From Kocuria turfanensis (GTDB lineage: Bacteria; Actinomycetota; Actinomycetes; Actinomycetales; Micrococcaceae), in NCBI RefSeq assembly GCF_001580365.1, contig NZ_CP014480.1, positions 682,001 to 746,000 of the forward strand: a stretch of DNA of 64,000 nucleotides, written 5' to 3'. Below the pieces are notes generated by a model. It was not told the DNA's origin. It made no database searches and saw nothing but the letters and a program-made list of their open reading frames with translations. A program made the position numbers and the translations under genes. Positions 40,561-48,300 of this stretch are shown piece by piece (within the stretch, counting starts at the first letter, position 1; each line of letters begins with the position of its first letter).

Positions 40561-41154
40561 GTGACTTCCGCCCCCACCGCCGTGACCACCCTCGACCCCC
40601 GGACCCTGCGCCAGTGGATGGCCCAGCACGAGGACCTGGTCGTCATCGACGTCCGCTCCGCGGCCGAGTTCGAGTCCCTGCACATCCGCGGTTCCTACAA
40701 CGTGCCCCTGCCCCTGCTGTCCGAGCACACCGCCGAACTGGCCGCGCGCCTCGGTGAGCGCGTCGTGCTGGTGTGCCAGTCGGGGGTCCGTGCCGAGCAG
40801 GCCCGTCAGCGGCTGTCCACCGCCGGGGTCGACACCGCCTACGTGCTCACCGGCGGAGCCCCCGGCTTCGCCGCCGCGGGAGGCGACGTCGTGCGCGGCG
40901 CCCAGCGCTGGGACCTGGAGCGCCAGGTGCGCATGGCCGCCGGCTCCCTCGTGCTCACCGGGCTGGTCGGAGGCCGGTTCATCTCGCCCAAGGTGCGCAC
41001 CCTGGCCGGGATCGTCGGCACCGGCCTGGCCTTCTCGGCGGCCTCCAACACCTGTGCGATGGGCAAGGCGCTCGCGGCCATGCCGTGGAACAGGACTGCC
41101 GACGAGCCCACTGCCACCTCTGCCATCAACCAGATCCCCGCTGCCGGCGCCTGA
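40561..41154 (+). CDS. Membrane rhodanese (rhodanese plus DUF2892)
   Basis: Protein of 197 residues. Residues about 8-105 form a rhodanese domain (TLRQWMAQHEDLVVIDVRSAAEFESLHIRG in parts, catalytic Cys in VVLVCQSGVRAEQARQRL). Residues about 125-180 form a DUF2892 membrane segment (QVRMAAGSLVLTGLVGGRF, TLAGIVGTGLAFSAASNTCAMGKAL), the YgaP-like arrangement. It likely moves sulfane sulfur at the membrane. The start is GTG 40561 with AAAGGCAC upstream. The operator in its promoter implies induction by polysulfide or copper. It precedes a second short rhodanese by about 40 bases. Confidence 0.9.
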   Translation: MTSAPTAVTTLDPRTLRQWMAQHEDLVVIDVRSAAEFESLHIRGSYNVPLPLLSEHTAELAARLGERVVLVCQSGVRAEQARQRLSTAGVDTAYVLTGGAPGFAAAGGDVVRGAQRWDLERQVRMAAGSLVLTGLVGGRFISPKVRTLAGIVGTGLAFSAASNTCAMGKALAAMPWNRTADEPTATSAINQIPAAGA

Positions 41155-41195
41155 GCCCCACCAAGGCCGGCTGACCGGAGCCGGCCGAGAGCCGC

Positions 41196-41489
41196 GTGCG
41201 CCGCCGCTCGGCTCCGCCTCCCCACCGCCCCGCCCAGGAACAGGTCCTCGACGTCCGCGAGGACTTCGAGGTCGCCGACGGCATGATCCCCGGCGCCCTC
41301 CACATCCCCATGGGGCAGCTCACCGCCCGCCTGCCCGAACTCGACCGGACCCGCCCGGTGATCGTCGTCTGCCGCAGCGGCAACCGCAGCGCCCGGGTGG
41401 CCGACGCGCTCAACGGCGCCGGCTACACCGCGGACACCATGGCCGGCGGCATGCTCGCCTGGCAGCGCGCCGGGCTGCCCATCCGCTGA
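41196..41489 (+). CDS. Small single-domain rhodanese, possibly N-terminally truncated
   Basis: Protein of about 97 residues. EQVLDVREDFEVADGMIPGALHIPMGQL is the middle of a rhodanese fold, and VIVVCRSGNRSARVADALN has the active-site Cys in C-R-S-G-N-R-S. The end MAGGMLAWQRAGLPI is family-typical. The first 15 residues are Arg/Pro-rich and replace the usual first helix (I-x-x-x-E-L), so the start (GTG 41196) may be wrong or the gene may have lost its 5' end. It follows the membrane rhodanese closely and is probably co-transcribed. A terminator hairpin follows at 41618. Confidence 0.7.
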   Translation: MRRRSAPPPHRPAQEQVLDVREDFEVADGMIPGALHIPMGQLTARLPELDRTRPVIVVCRSGNRSARVADALNGAGYTADTMAGGMLAWQRAGLPIR

Positions 41490-41617
41490 TCCGCAGCAGC
41501 CGGCGTCGGCCACCGACCGCGGGCACCGAACACCGAACAGCGGGTGCTGAGCGCCGGGCATCGAACCCGGGCACCGAACCCGGGCACCGAGTGCCGGGTG
41601 CCGGGCACCGACAGCAC

Positions 41618-41652
41618 GAAGGGGCCGTCCGCATCTCGCGGACGGCCCCTTC
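41618..41652 (+). terminator. Strong hairpin terminator of the rhodanese operon
   Basis: Perfect 15-bp arms (41618-41632, GAAGGGGCCGTCCGC, and 41638-41652) with loop ATCTC. It lies 128 bases after the rhodanese stop; the sequence between holds short repeats of GGGCACCGAAC type. Confidence 0.8.
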
Positions 41653-41676
41653 GACCGTGTCCAGGCCCCGCCTCCC

Positions 41677-41700
41677 CACCGCACCGCACCGCACCGCACC
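41677..41700. repeat. Pentanucleotide repeat (CACCG)n
   Basis: GCACC repeats four times (41681-41700) after CCACC. The stretch 41653-42146 otherwise holds no gene I can support. Confidence 0.8.
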
Positions 41701-42146
41701 GGAGCAGCATCCGCCCGGACAGCATTCCCGTCGCACTGCACCTCCGGAGCTCATCCGCGTCGCACCGCCCGGCGAACGCCGTCCGGCCGCCGACCACACG
41801 TGGACGGCCTCGCGGAGATGCTCCCGGAGGAACTTGCGGGGCAGGCAGGGCCGACGCGGGGCGTGTCCGGGCCGCGCTCTCGAGATGTACGTCCGTGACG
41901 ACGACGTCGGGGCGGCTCAGCACCGGAACCACCCCCGCGCCTGCTGCTGGGACAATCGTTGCCGGTGGCCGGAGTCGGCGTGGAGGTGGCCATCCGCCTC
42001 CTGTGCAGGTCGAAGGCGCAGGACCCGGTCGGGTGTGTCGTCGTCTCCTCCGCCGGGCGGGGGTCACCCCTGGGGGCACCCCGGCCGCTTCGGGCCATCG
42101 TGTTCGTCCTCATCGCAGGCCGGGGCACGGAGAGGGAAGGGCGCAC

Positions 42147-42533
42147 ATGTCCGCACGCATCCGATGGTCGCGATGGCTGGTCGCCGCCGGTCTGCTCGGC
42201 CTGCTGGTCGGGGCCCTCGATCCCCTGGAGGGATCGCTCGTCATCCTGGCGGGCGCAGCCCTGGCGGCCCTCGGCGCCCACCTCGGTCGGAGCAGGCGCC
42301 GGCAGTATGCGTCCTGGTCACTGGTCCTGGTCACCACGGGCGTGGCCGCCATGTGGATCGCGAGCGCCGCCGGGGGTTTCGGGCCGGGAACCGGGCGCTC
42401 CCCCGGATGGGGAGCGCTCGTTCTTCTGCCCTATGCCGCCGGTTGGCTGCTGGGTCTCGCGGTCGCCGTCGTCACGCTGATCGAACTGCTCACCCGCCGG
42501 CCGCAGGCGGATCGGGCCGCACCTGGGGAGTGA
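42147..42533 (+). CDS. Small three- or four-helix membrane protein
   Basis: Protein of 128 residues: WLVAAGLLGLLVGALDP, SLVILAGAALAALGAHLG, ASWSLVLVTTGVAAMWIAS and LVLLPYAAGWLLGLAVAVVT are hydrophobic helices. ATG 42147 is well placed after AGGGAAGGG. I recognise no family. It lies on the plus strand between the rhodanese and persulfide genes; a link to them is not shown. Confidence 0.7.
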   Translation: MSARIRWSRWLVAAGLLGLLVGALDPLEGSLVILAGAALAALGAHLGRSRRRQYASWSLVLVTTGVAAMWIASAAGGFGPGTGRSPGWGALVLLPYAAGWLLGLAVAVVTLIELLTRRPQADRAAPGE

Positions 42534-42569
42534 GGACGACCCCTTCCCGGCAGCTGCCGTTGCGGCCGG

Positions 42570-42800
42570 CCGCCGAGGACACCCCGTCGTGCCGCCGGTG
42601 GCCCCCTTCCACCCGCCGACGACGACCCGTCCTTACCGCCGGAGCCCTCCTCTCCAGCCGCCGAGAACACCCCGTCCATACCGTCAAAGTCGCCCTCCAG
42701 CCGCCGAGGAGACCCTCTCTGTGCCGCCGGAGGCCCCTTCCACCCGCCGACGACGCCCCGTCGTGCCGCCGGAGCGGGCTCGTCCGGGCGCCGAAGACGA
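42570..42800. repeat. Degenerate ~43-bp tandem repeat ending in a terminator
   Basis: Units starting CCGCCGAGGAC, CCGCCGACGAC, CCGCCGAGAAC, CCGCCGAGGAG, CCGCCGACGAC and GCGCCGAAGAC begin at 42570, 42613, 42658, 42701, 42744 and 42788 (steps 43-45). Some units share GTGCCGCCGG and GGCCCCTTCCAC. No gene is seen between 42534 and 42863. Confidence 0.8.
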
Positions 42801-42839
42801 CCGAAGGGGCCGCCCGCGTGTTGCGGGCGGCCCCTTCGG
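42801..42839. terminator. Strong bidirectional terminator hairpin
   Basis: Perfect 17-bp arms (42801-42817 CCGAAGGGGCCGCCCGC, and 42823-42839) with loop GTGTT. It sits 24 bases after the persulfide dioxygenase stop and also closes the plus-strand region. It shares its core with the hairpin at 41618. Confidence 0.8.
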
Positions 42840-42863
42840 CTCTTGAGCGCTCGAGGCTCGGGA

Positions 42864-44270
42864 TCAGCGCACGGCGGCAGCCACGGTGTCCCGGTAGGCG
42901 GACCAGCCGGCGTAGGAACCGTCGAGCTCGGCCACGTCGTAGCCGGCGTGCCGGAGCGTGGAGGCCACCACCGAGGACCGCAGCCCGCTCTGGCAGTAGG
43001 TCACGATGGTGCCCTGCTGCGGCAGCCGGTCCAGGTTCCACAGCACCCGGCCCCCGTGCAGCTGAACGGAACCGGGCACGTGCCCGGCGGCGTGCTCGCT
43101 CGCGGCGCGCACGTCCAGCAGGACGGCCTTGTCGAAGGACTCGACCTCCTCGGGCTGGACCAGCTGCGGGGTGGACCGCGGCAGGCCCGCCGTGCCGGTG
43201 ACGTAGCCGGCGACCCTGTCGATGCCCACGCGCACCAGGTGGTCCCAGAAGTCCTGGGCCGCCTCCTGGTCGTCGGCCAGCAGCACCAGCGGACGAGTGT
43301 CGGCCTCGGGGTTCACGGCCCAGGCGGCGTAGGTCGCCACCGATCCGCCGGCGGGGATGTTCAGTGCCCCGCTCACGGTGCCGGTGTGCACCTCGGCCGC
43401 GGAGCGGGTGTCCACGAAGGTGGCCTCGTCGGCGGCGAGCAGCCGCGCGACCTGCTGCGCGTCCAGCTGGGACAGCGGGGCCCGCTCCCCCATGACCGCC
43501 GGGCCCCGCCGGTTCTGGTTCTTCATCCGCCCGAAGTAGAACGGGGCGTCGGGCTGGCCCTCGAGCAGCTCCTCGACGAAGCCCGCCTCGTCGTCGGCCG
43601 CCAGGTAGGGACCCCACCAGGAGTAGAGCCGCTCGTAGCCCACCGTGGTCGACGGGATCGCACCCAGGGCCTTGCCGCAGGCCGATCCGGCCCCGTGCCC
43701 GGGGAAGACCTGGACGTGGTCGGGCAGGGTCAGGAACTTCTCCTTGAGGCTGGCGAACATCTGCTTCGCCCCGAGGAAGCGGGTGTCCACCCCGCCGGCG
43801 GCCTCGTCCAGCAGATCGGGCCGCCCCAGGTCCCCGGAGAACACGAAGTCCCCGGTGAGCATGTAGCCCGGGGCGTCGGCGAAGGCGCCGTCGGTGACGA
43901 GGAAGGACAGGTGCTCCGGCGTGTGGCCCGGGGTGTGCACGGCCTTCACCACGATGTTGCCGATCCGGAGCTCGTCGCCGTCGTACAGGCGCTCGGCGTC
44001 GAACTCGTACTGCCAGTCCTCTCCGCCCTCGCCGGAGACGTGCATGGTGGCCCCGGTGCCGGCGGCCAGCTCGCGGGTCCCGGAGAGGTAGTCGGCGTGG
44101 ATGTGGGTCTCGGTGACCGCGGTGATCCGCATGCCGTTCTTCGCGGCCAGGTCCCGGTAGACGTCGATGTCGCGACGGGGATCGACCACCAGGGCCTGCC
44201 CGGTGCGCTGGCACCCGATGAAGTAGCTGGCCTGAGCGAGGTCCTCGTCGTAGATGCGCTCGATGAGCAT
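42864..44270 (-). CDS. CstB-like persulfide dioxygenase-rhodanese fusion
   Basis: Multidomain enzyme of 468 residues that oxidises low-molecular-weight persulfides. Residues 1-240 form a metallo-beta-lactamase fold of the ETHE1/persulfide dioxygenase type (THIHADYLSG at about 55, HTPGHTPEHLSFLVTDG, TGDFVFSGDLGRPDL). A first rhodanese-like domain (about 260-370) lacks the catalytic Cys: LVLLADDQEAAQDFWDHL replaces it. The second (about 375-465) keeps it in IVTYCQSGLRSS. This matches the CstB layout with a catalytically dead middle rhodanese. ATG 44270 follows AAGGAGAGACCC. It is divergent from the copper operon across two CsoR/CstR operators. Confidence 0.92.
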   Translation of the reverse strand: MLIERIYDEDLAQASYFIGCQRTGQALVVDPRRDIDVYRDLAAKNGMRITAVTETHIHADYLSGTRELAAGTGATMHVSGEGGEDWQYEFDAERLYDGDELRIGNIVVKAVHTPGHTPEHLSFLVTDGAFADAPGYMLTGDFVFSGDLGRPDLLDEAAGGVDTRFLGAKQMFASLKEKFLTLPDHVQVFPGHGAGSACGKALGAIPSTTVGYERLYSWWGPYLAADDEAGFVEELLEGQPDAPFYFGRMKNQNRRGPAVMGERAPLSQLDAQQVARLLAADEATFVDTRSAAEVHTGTVSGALNIPAGGSVATYAAWAVNPEADTRPLVLLADDQEAAQDFWDHLVRVGIDRVAGYVTGTAGLPRSTPQLVQPEEVESFDKAVLLDVRAASEHAAGHVPGSVQLHGGRVLWNLDRLPQQGTIVTYCQSGLRSSVVASTLRHAGYDVAELDGSYAGWSAYRDTVAAAVR

Positions 44271-44346
44271 GGGTCTCTCCTTCGCAGGATGGGGTGTGGA
44301 ACAGGGGTCCGGCGGAGGTCTCTCCGGCCGTCTGACGACAACGGTA

Positions 44347-44385
44347 ATACCCCCAGGGGTATGGCGCAAGTACCCAGGGGGGTAT
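44347..44385. promoter_or_regulatory. Two CsoR/CstR-type operators in the divergent region
   Basis: ATACCCCCAGGGGTAT (44347-44362) and GTACCCAGGGGGGTAT (44370-44385), centres 23 bases apart, between the CstB-like gene (minus) and the membrane protein/PCuAC/DyP genes (plus). A -10-like TATGCT (44383-44388) overlaps the second. A repressor bound here could control both sides. Confidence 0.72.
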
Positions 44386-44417
44386 GCTGGACGCGGATGG
44401 CGGTGGAGGTGAGACGG

Positions 44418-45077
44418 ATGCACCCACGAGCACGGCGACTGCTGCGCGGCTGGACGGGGGCCGTCCTGGCGACGGCCGTCGCGGCGGCGTCCCACGTCGC
44501 CGGCGGCGGCCCGGCTCCGGCACCGATGCTCGTCCTCCTCTCCCTGGCGCTGTCCGGGCCGGTGTGCACCGCCCTGGCCGGGCAGGTGCTGTCCCGTTCC
44601 GCAGTGGCAGCCGGTGTGCTGGTCAGCCAGGGCGTCTTCCACCTGCTGTTCGGCGGCACCGGGGAGGTCGTCGTCGTCTCCGGCGATGCCCACCACGCCG
44701 CCCCCGCAGCGGAAGCGGGAGGACCCGCCCTCGTGCTCGCGGCCGAGCCGCACGCCGCCCACGACGGCACCACCATGGTGGCCCTCCACGTGCTCGCCGC
44801 CGCGGCCACCTACGGTCTGATCCGCCACGGCGAGGTCTCCGCGGTGCGGGTGCTCGACTCTCTCCGGATGCGCGTCCGCCGGCTGTGGCAGGTCGCGTCC
44901 TGTCCTCTCGTGGCGCACCGTCCCCGTCCCGTGACGGAGGGGCGCTCGCCCGTGCTGATCGACCAGGAGCGGCTGCGTCCGGCGCTGTCCTACCGCGGCC
45001 CGCCGGAGCGCCGTCATCGGGACCTCGACCGAGTCCTCCGTGCGGCGCCGGGCGTCGCTCCCGCTCGGGCAGGCTGA
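44418..45077 (+). CDS. His-rich membrane protein, first gene of the copper/peroxidase operon
   Basis: Protein of 219 residues with four hydrophobic helices (GAVLATAVAAASHVAG, APMLVLLSLALSGPVCTAL, AVAAGVLVSQGVFHLLFG and TTMVALHVLAAAATYGLIR). His pairs lie at SHV, VFH, DAHHAAP, AEPHAAHDG and ALH. The tail is cytoplasmic and basic. I do not recognise the family; His positions suggest metal (perhaps copper) handling. I chose ATG 44418 because GGAGGTGA lies just upstream; ATG 44397 is the alternative, near the -10 box. Downstream come the PCuAC lipoprotein (129-base gap) and DyP peroxidase genes, all likely co-transcribed from the operator region. Confidence 0.7.
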   Translation: MHPRARRLLRGWTGAVLATAVAAASHVAGGGPAPAPMLVLLSLALSGPVCTALAGQVLSRSAVAAGVLVSQGVFHLLFGGTGEVVVVSGDAHHAAPAAEAGGPALVLAAEPHAAHDGTTMVALHVLAAAATYGLIRHGEVSAVRVLDSLRMRVRRLWQVASCPLVAHRPRPVTEGRSPVLIDQERLRPALSYRGPPERRHRDLDRVLRAAPGVAPARAG

Positions 45078-45206
45078 GCGCCGACACGGCGCCGGCAGCC
45101 GGCGGGGCCGCCGCGACGCGCCACCTCCGGCGTGGTCCCCCTCCACGTTCCGTCCCACCGCACGGCCCTCGACGCCGCGCTGCCCTCCCCTGGCTGAAGG
45201 ATGCCC

Positions 45207-45863
45207 ATGCTCTTCCATCACTCCACCCGCACTCCGCGCCGCACCGCCGTCCTGGCCCTCGGCGCACTCACCCTGACCGGTTGCGGCGCCGCCGCGGACA
45301 CCGCCCCCGCAGCCGGCCCCGCTTCCCCGGCGCCCGTCTCCTCCGCGCCGGCCTCCTCGGTCGCCGCGCCCCTGCGCGTCGAGCAGGCCTGGGTCAAGGC
45401 CCGCACCACGCCGGGGATGACCGGCGCCTTCGCCACCCTCGTCAACGACACCGACGTCCCGGTGACCCTCGTCGGGGTCGCCACCGACGGCGCGAGCGGA
45501 TCCACGGAGCTGCACGAGACCGCGCTGGACCCGGAGACCGGATCCACGGTCATGCGGCGGATGGCCGAGCCCGTCACGATCGCCCCGGGTGCGTCCTACG
45601 TGCTCGAACCCGGTGGGAACCACATCATGCTGCTCGACCTGCAGTGCGGTCTCTACGCCGGTGACGCCCTGGACCTCACCCTCCAGTTCGACGGCGGGGC
45701 CGGGCAGACCGTCGCCGCCCCGATCAAGGACTACGCCGGCGCCCAGGAGGAGTACGTTCCGGGATACGACCAGGACCACGACGAGCACGGCGAACCGGGG
45801 CACGACGAGCCGGGTCACACGGCGTCCGCCGCCGTCTCGGCGCTGCCCAGCTGCCATGAGTGA
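45207..45863 (+). CDS. PCuAC-family copper chaperone lipoprotein
   Basis: Exported copper-binding lipoprotein of 218 residues. Lipobox LTLTGC lies near residue 25, followed by a Ala/Pro/Ser linker. The PCuAC (DUF461) domain begins LRVEQAWVKARTTPGMTGAFATLVN. Its copper ligands are His in STELHETAL, Met pair MRRM and His-x-Met in GGNHIMLLDLQ, the usual H(M)-M-HxM set. The C-terminal tail is His/Asp-rich (YDQDHDEHGEPGHDEPGH), a second metal buffer. ATG 45207 has AAGGATGCCC upstream; ATG 45201 is too close to that ribosome site. The next gene overlaps by 8 bases. Likely delivers copper outside the membrane. Confidence 0.9.
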   Translation: MLFHHSTRTPRRTAVLALGALTLTGCGAAADTAPAAGPASPAPVSSAPASSVAAPLRVEQAWVKARTTPGMTGAFATLVNDTDVPVTLVGVATDGASGSTELHETALDPETGSTVMRRMAEPVTIAPGASYVLEPGGNHIMLLDLQCGLYAGDALDLTLQFDGGAGQTVAAPIKDYAGAQEEYVPGYDQDHDEHGEPGHDEPGHTASAAVSALPSCHE

Positions 45864-47088
45864 GCTCGGCGACCGGGTCAGTCGTCGGCGGCTGCTCGCC
45901 GCCGGCGGGGCCGCCGGGGTCGGTGCGGTCTCGGCGGTGGGACTGGAGTCCGCCCGCAGGGCCGGCGCGTTCCGGCCCGATCCGGATGCGGATCGGTGGG
46001 CCCACGGCCGGGACACGGTGGCCTTCCACGGCCCCCGGCAGGCCGGTGTGGGCACCACGCCACAGGCCTTCGCCTCCTTCGTGGGCCTGGACCTGCACGC
46101 CGGGGCCACCCGGGACACGGTGCGCCGGCTCCTCACGGTGCTGTCCGACGACGCGGCGGCGCTGACCCAGGGTCGTGCCCCTCTGGGAGACCAGGAGCCG
46201 TGGCTGGCCCAGAACCCCTCCCGGCTCACGGTGACCTTCGGCTTCGGCCCCCGGGTCCTCGCGCTCGTCGCCGGCGACCTCCGGCCCGACTGGCTGAGGC
46301 CGTTGCCGCGGTTCTCCGTCGACCGGCTCGAGGACCGGTGGAGCGGAGGCGATCTGCTGCTCCAGATCTGCGCCGAGGACCGGCTGACCGTCTCCCACGC
46401 CCAGCGGATGCTGTTCAAGGACGCCCGCTCCACCACGGCCGTGCGGTGGATCCAGGAAGGCTTCCGGCACACGGTCGGCTCCACGGCGTCGGGCGGGTCC
46501 ATGCGCAACCTCTTCGGGCAGGTCGACGGCACCGTCAACCCGGCACCCGGCACCGAGGAGTTCGAGCGGGTCGTCTACGGACGCGGAGGATGTCCGGCGT
46601 GGGTCGAGGACGGCACGGCGCTGGTGCTGCGGCGGATCGCCATGGATCTGGACACCTGGGACGAGGTCGACACCCCCGCCCGGGAGGACTCCGTCGGGCG
46701 GCGGTTGACGGACGGGGCGCCTCTGACGGGATCCTCCGAGCACGAGGAGCCCGACTTCGCCGCGAAGGGTCCGCTGGGGTTCCCCGTCATCGCCGGCTAC
46801 GCTCATATCCGTCGTTCCCGCACCGGGAATCCGCCGGAGCAGATCCACCGGCGCGCCTACAACTACGACGTCCCCGGGGCCGGGGTGCCCGGTGCCGCGG
46901 GCGACGTCGGGCTGCTGTTCGCGTCCTACCAGGCCGATGTCGACCGCCAGTTCGTCCCGATCCAGCAGCGGCTCGACGAGCTGGACATGCTGAACACCTG
47001 GACGACGCCCGTCGGCTCGGCCGTCTTCGCCGTGCCCCCGGGCTGCACCGAGGGAGGATTCGTCGGCGACGTCCTGTTCGACGCCTGA
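45856..47088 (+). CDS. DyP-type peroxidase, Tat-exported
   Basis: Haem peroxidase of 410 residues in the dye-decolorising peroxidase family. A twin-arginine signal peptide (DRVSRRRLLAAGGAAGVG, cleavage about residue 36) exports it folded. FGFGPRVLALV begins the first domain. The signature FGQVDGTVNP (G-x-x-D-G) provides the distal Asp; the proximal His is probably IHRRAYNYDV. ATG 45856 overlaps the end of the PCuAC gene (8 bases), so the pair is coupled. In streptomycetes, copper chaperones and a DyP (DtpA) share an operon for copper-dependent extracellular chemistry; the same logic may apply here. Confidence 0.92.
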   Translation: MSELGDRVSRRRLLAAGGAAGVGAVSAVGLESARRAGAFRPDPDADRWAHGRDTVAFHGPRQAGVGTTPQAFASFVGLDLHAGATRDTVRRLLTVLSDDAAALTQGRAPLGDQEPWLAQNPSRLTVTFGFGPRVLALVAGDLRPDWLRPLPRFSVDRLEDRWSGGDLLLQICAEDRLTVSHAQRMLFKDARSTTAVRWIQEGFRHTVGSTASGGSMRNLFGQVDGTVNPAPGTEEFERVVYGRGGCPAWVEDGTALVLRRIAMDLDTWDEVDTPAREDSVGRRLTDGAPLTGSSEHEEPDFAAKGPLGFPVIAGYAHIRRSRTGNPPEQIHRRAYNYDVPGAGVPGAAGDVGLLFASYQADVDRQFVPIQQRLDELDMLNTWTTPVGSAVFAVPPGCTEGGFVGDVLFDA

Positions 47089-47334
47089 ACTCCGGCTCGG
47101 ATCGCCCATGCCAGGGGCTCCCGGAGCCTCACTGCCTCCAGCGCCTGGTGCTCCTCCCCCACCGCCGGCGCCCCAGGACAGAGGCACATGTCGTCAATGC
47201 GTGCACATATGACGGCGGCGACTGTGCAATCGGGGGAGCCGGGCCATACTGGGGCGAGATTCCCCGACCGAGGTACGGACGGTCGGAGCTGAGGCAGTGC
47301 CGGACGCGGCCTGTGCGGAAGGTGGTACTGGCTC

Positions 47335-48282
47335 ATGGGTGAGGTGTTCCGCCACGAACTCACGGTCTCGGACCCGGACGTGCTGCCCGTGCTCGGGGAG
47401 CGGACCGGACTGCGCTTGGGCTACGGCTCCGCCGATCCCGAGTTCTCCTACCGGCTCTCGCGCGCCGGTGACGCGCGAGGTGCTGTCTCCCGGGTGCACG
47501 TGGGAGGCGCGATGTCGCTGTGGGGCGACACCGCGACCTTCACGGTGTCCCACGTGCATGGCAGACGCTACGACTGGCAGACGCGGCAGGAGACCGGCAC
47601 CGCCGCCGCCGGAATCCCTGTGCTGTTCCGCCCGGGACATCCCGTGCTCGTCGTGGCCGAGGACGTGGCCGTCACTCTCGCGCACCTTCCCGTGGACGTG
47701 GTGCAGCAGACCGCCGACACCGTCTACGGCACCGAGTCCCCGGTGGGCTTCACGTCCCCCGTGCCGGTCAGCACCCGGCTGGGGCAGTACTGGTCCGAGC
47801 TGGCGCGCTTCAGCGCCGGTGTGCTCGCGTCCGCGGCCTTCGACGAGCCCGTGGTGCGCGCCGACCTCACCCGCCACCTGGCCGTGGGACTGCTCGAGTG
47901 CTTCCCACTGCGCGGGGACCGCGCGGAGCGGTACCTGTCCATGGAAGCCCAGTGCCGCCGATACCGGATTGCGCTGCAGTACTTCGACGACCACGCCGCG
48001 GACCCGATCACCGTGGAGGACGCCGCCCGCGCGGCCCGGACGACCACCAAGGCCCTGGTGCGGGCCTTCCGCGCCAATCACCCGACAGGGCTGACGCCGG
48101 CCCAGTACCTGCGCCGGACCCGGATGGACGCCGCCCACCGCGAGCTGCAGGACGCGGACCCTGCTCGCGGGGACACCGTGAAGGAGATCGCCGCCCGCTG
48201 GGGCTTCGCCCATCCGGGCCGCTTCGCCCAGTACTACCGGCAGGTCTACGGGACGACGCCCAGGCACACTCTCGGCCGCTGA
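47335..48282 (+). CDS. AraC-family transcriptional regulator
   Basis: Regulator of 315 residues. The C-terminal 90 residues hold the paired helix-turn-helix: ITVEDAARAARTTTKALVRAFRANHPTGLTPAQYL, read in parts, then VKEIAARWGFAHPGRFAQYYRQVYGTTPRHTL. The N-terminal effector region resembles AraC-binding-like domains but shows no ligand motif. ATG 47335. A -10-like CATACT lies about 90 bases upstream. The 246-base stretch before it (47089-47334) shows no gene. It is followed by a convergent MFS transporter 18 bases away, which it might regulate; inference only. Confidence 0.92.
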   Translation: MGEVFRHELTVSDPDVLPVLGERTGLRLGYGSADPEFSYRLSRAGDARGAVSRVHVGGAMSLWGDTATFTVSHVHGRRYDWQTRQETGTAAAGIPVLFRPGHPVLVVAEDVAVTLAHLPVDVVQQTADTVYGTESPVGFTSPVPVSTRLGQYWSELARFSAGVLASAAFDEPVVRADLTRHLAVGLLECFPLRGDRAERYLSMEAQCRRYRIALQYFDDHAADPITVEDAARAARTTTKALVRAFRANHPTGLTPAQYLRRTRMDAAHRELQDADPARGDTVKEIAARWGFAHPGRFAQYYRQVYGTTPRHTLGR

Positions 48283-48300
48283 CCGGGCAGCACGCCCGGC

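Noticed and set aside
41800..41960. Minus-strand segment reading RPDVVVTDVHL, like a response-regulator receiver strand
   Set aside because: Only one short stretch resembles a receiver domain; no frame continues into a domain on either side, so I cannot call even a pseudogene.
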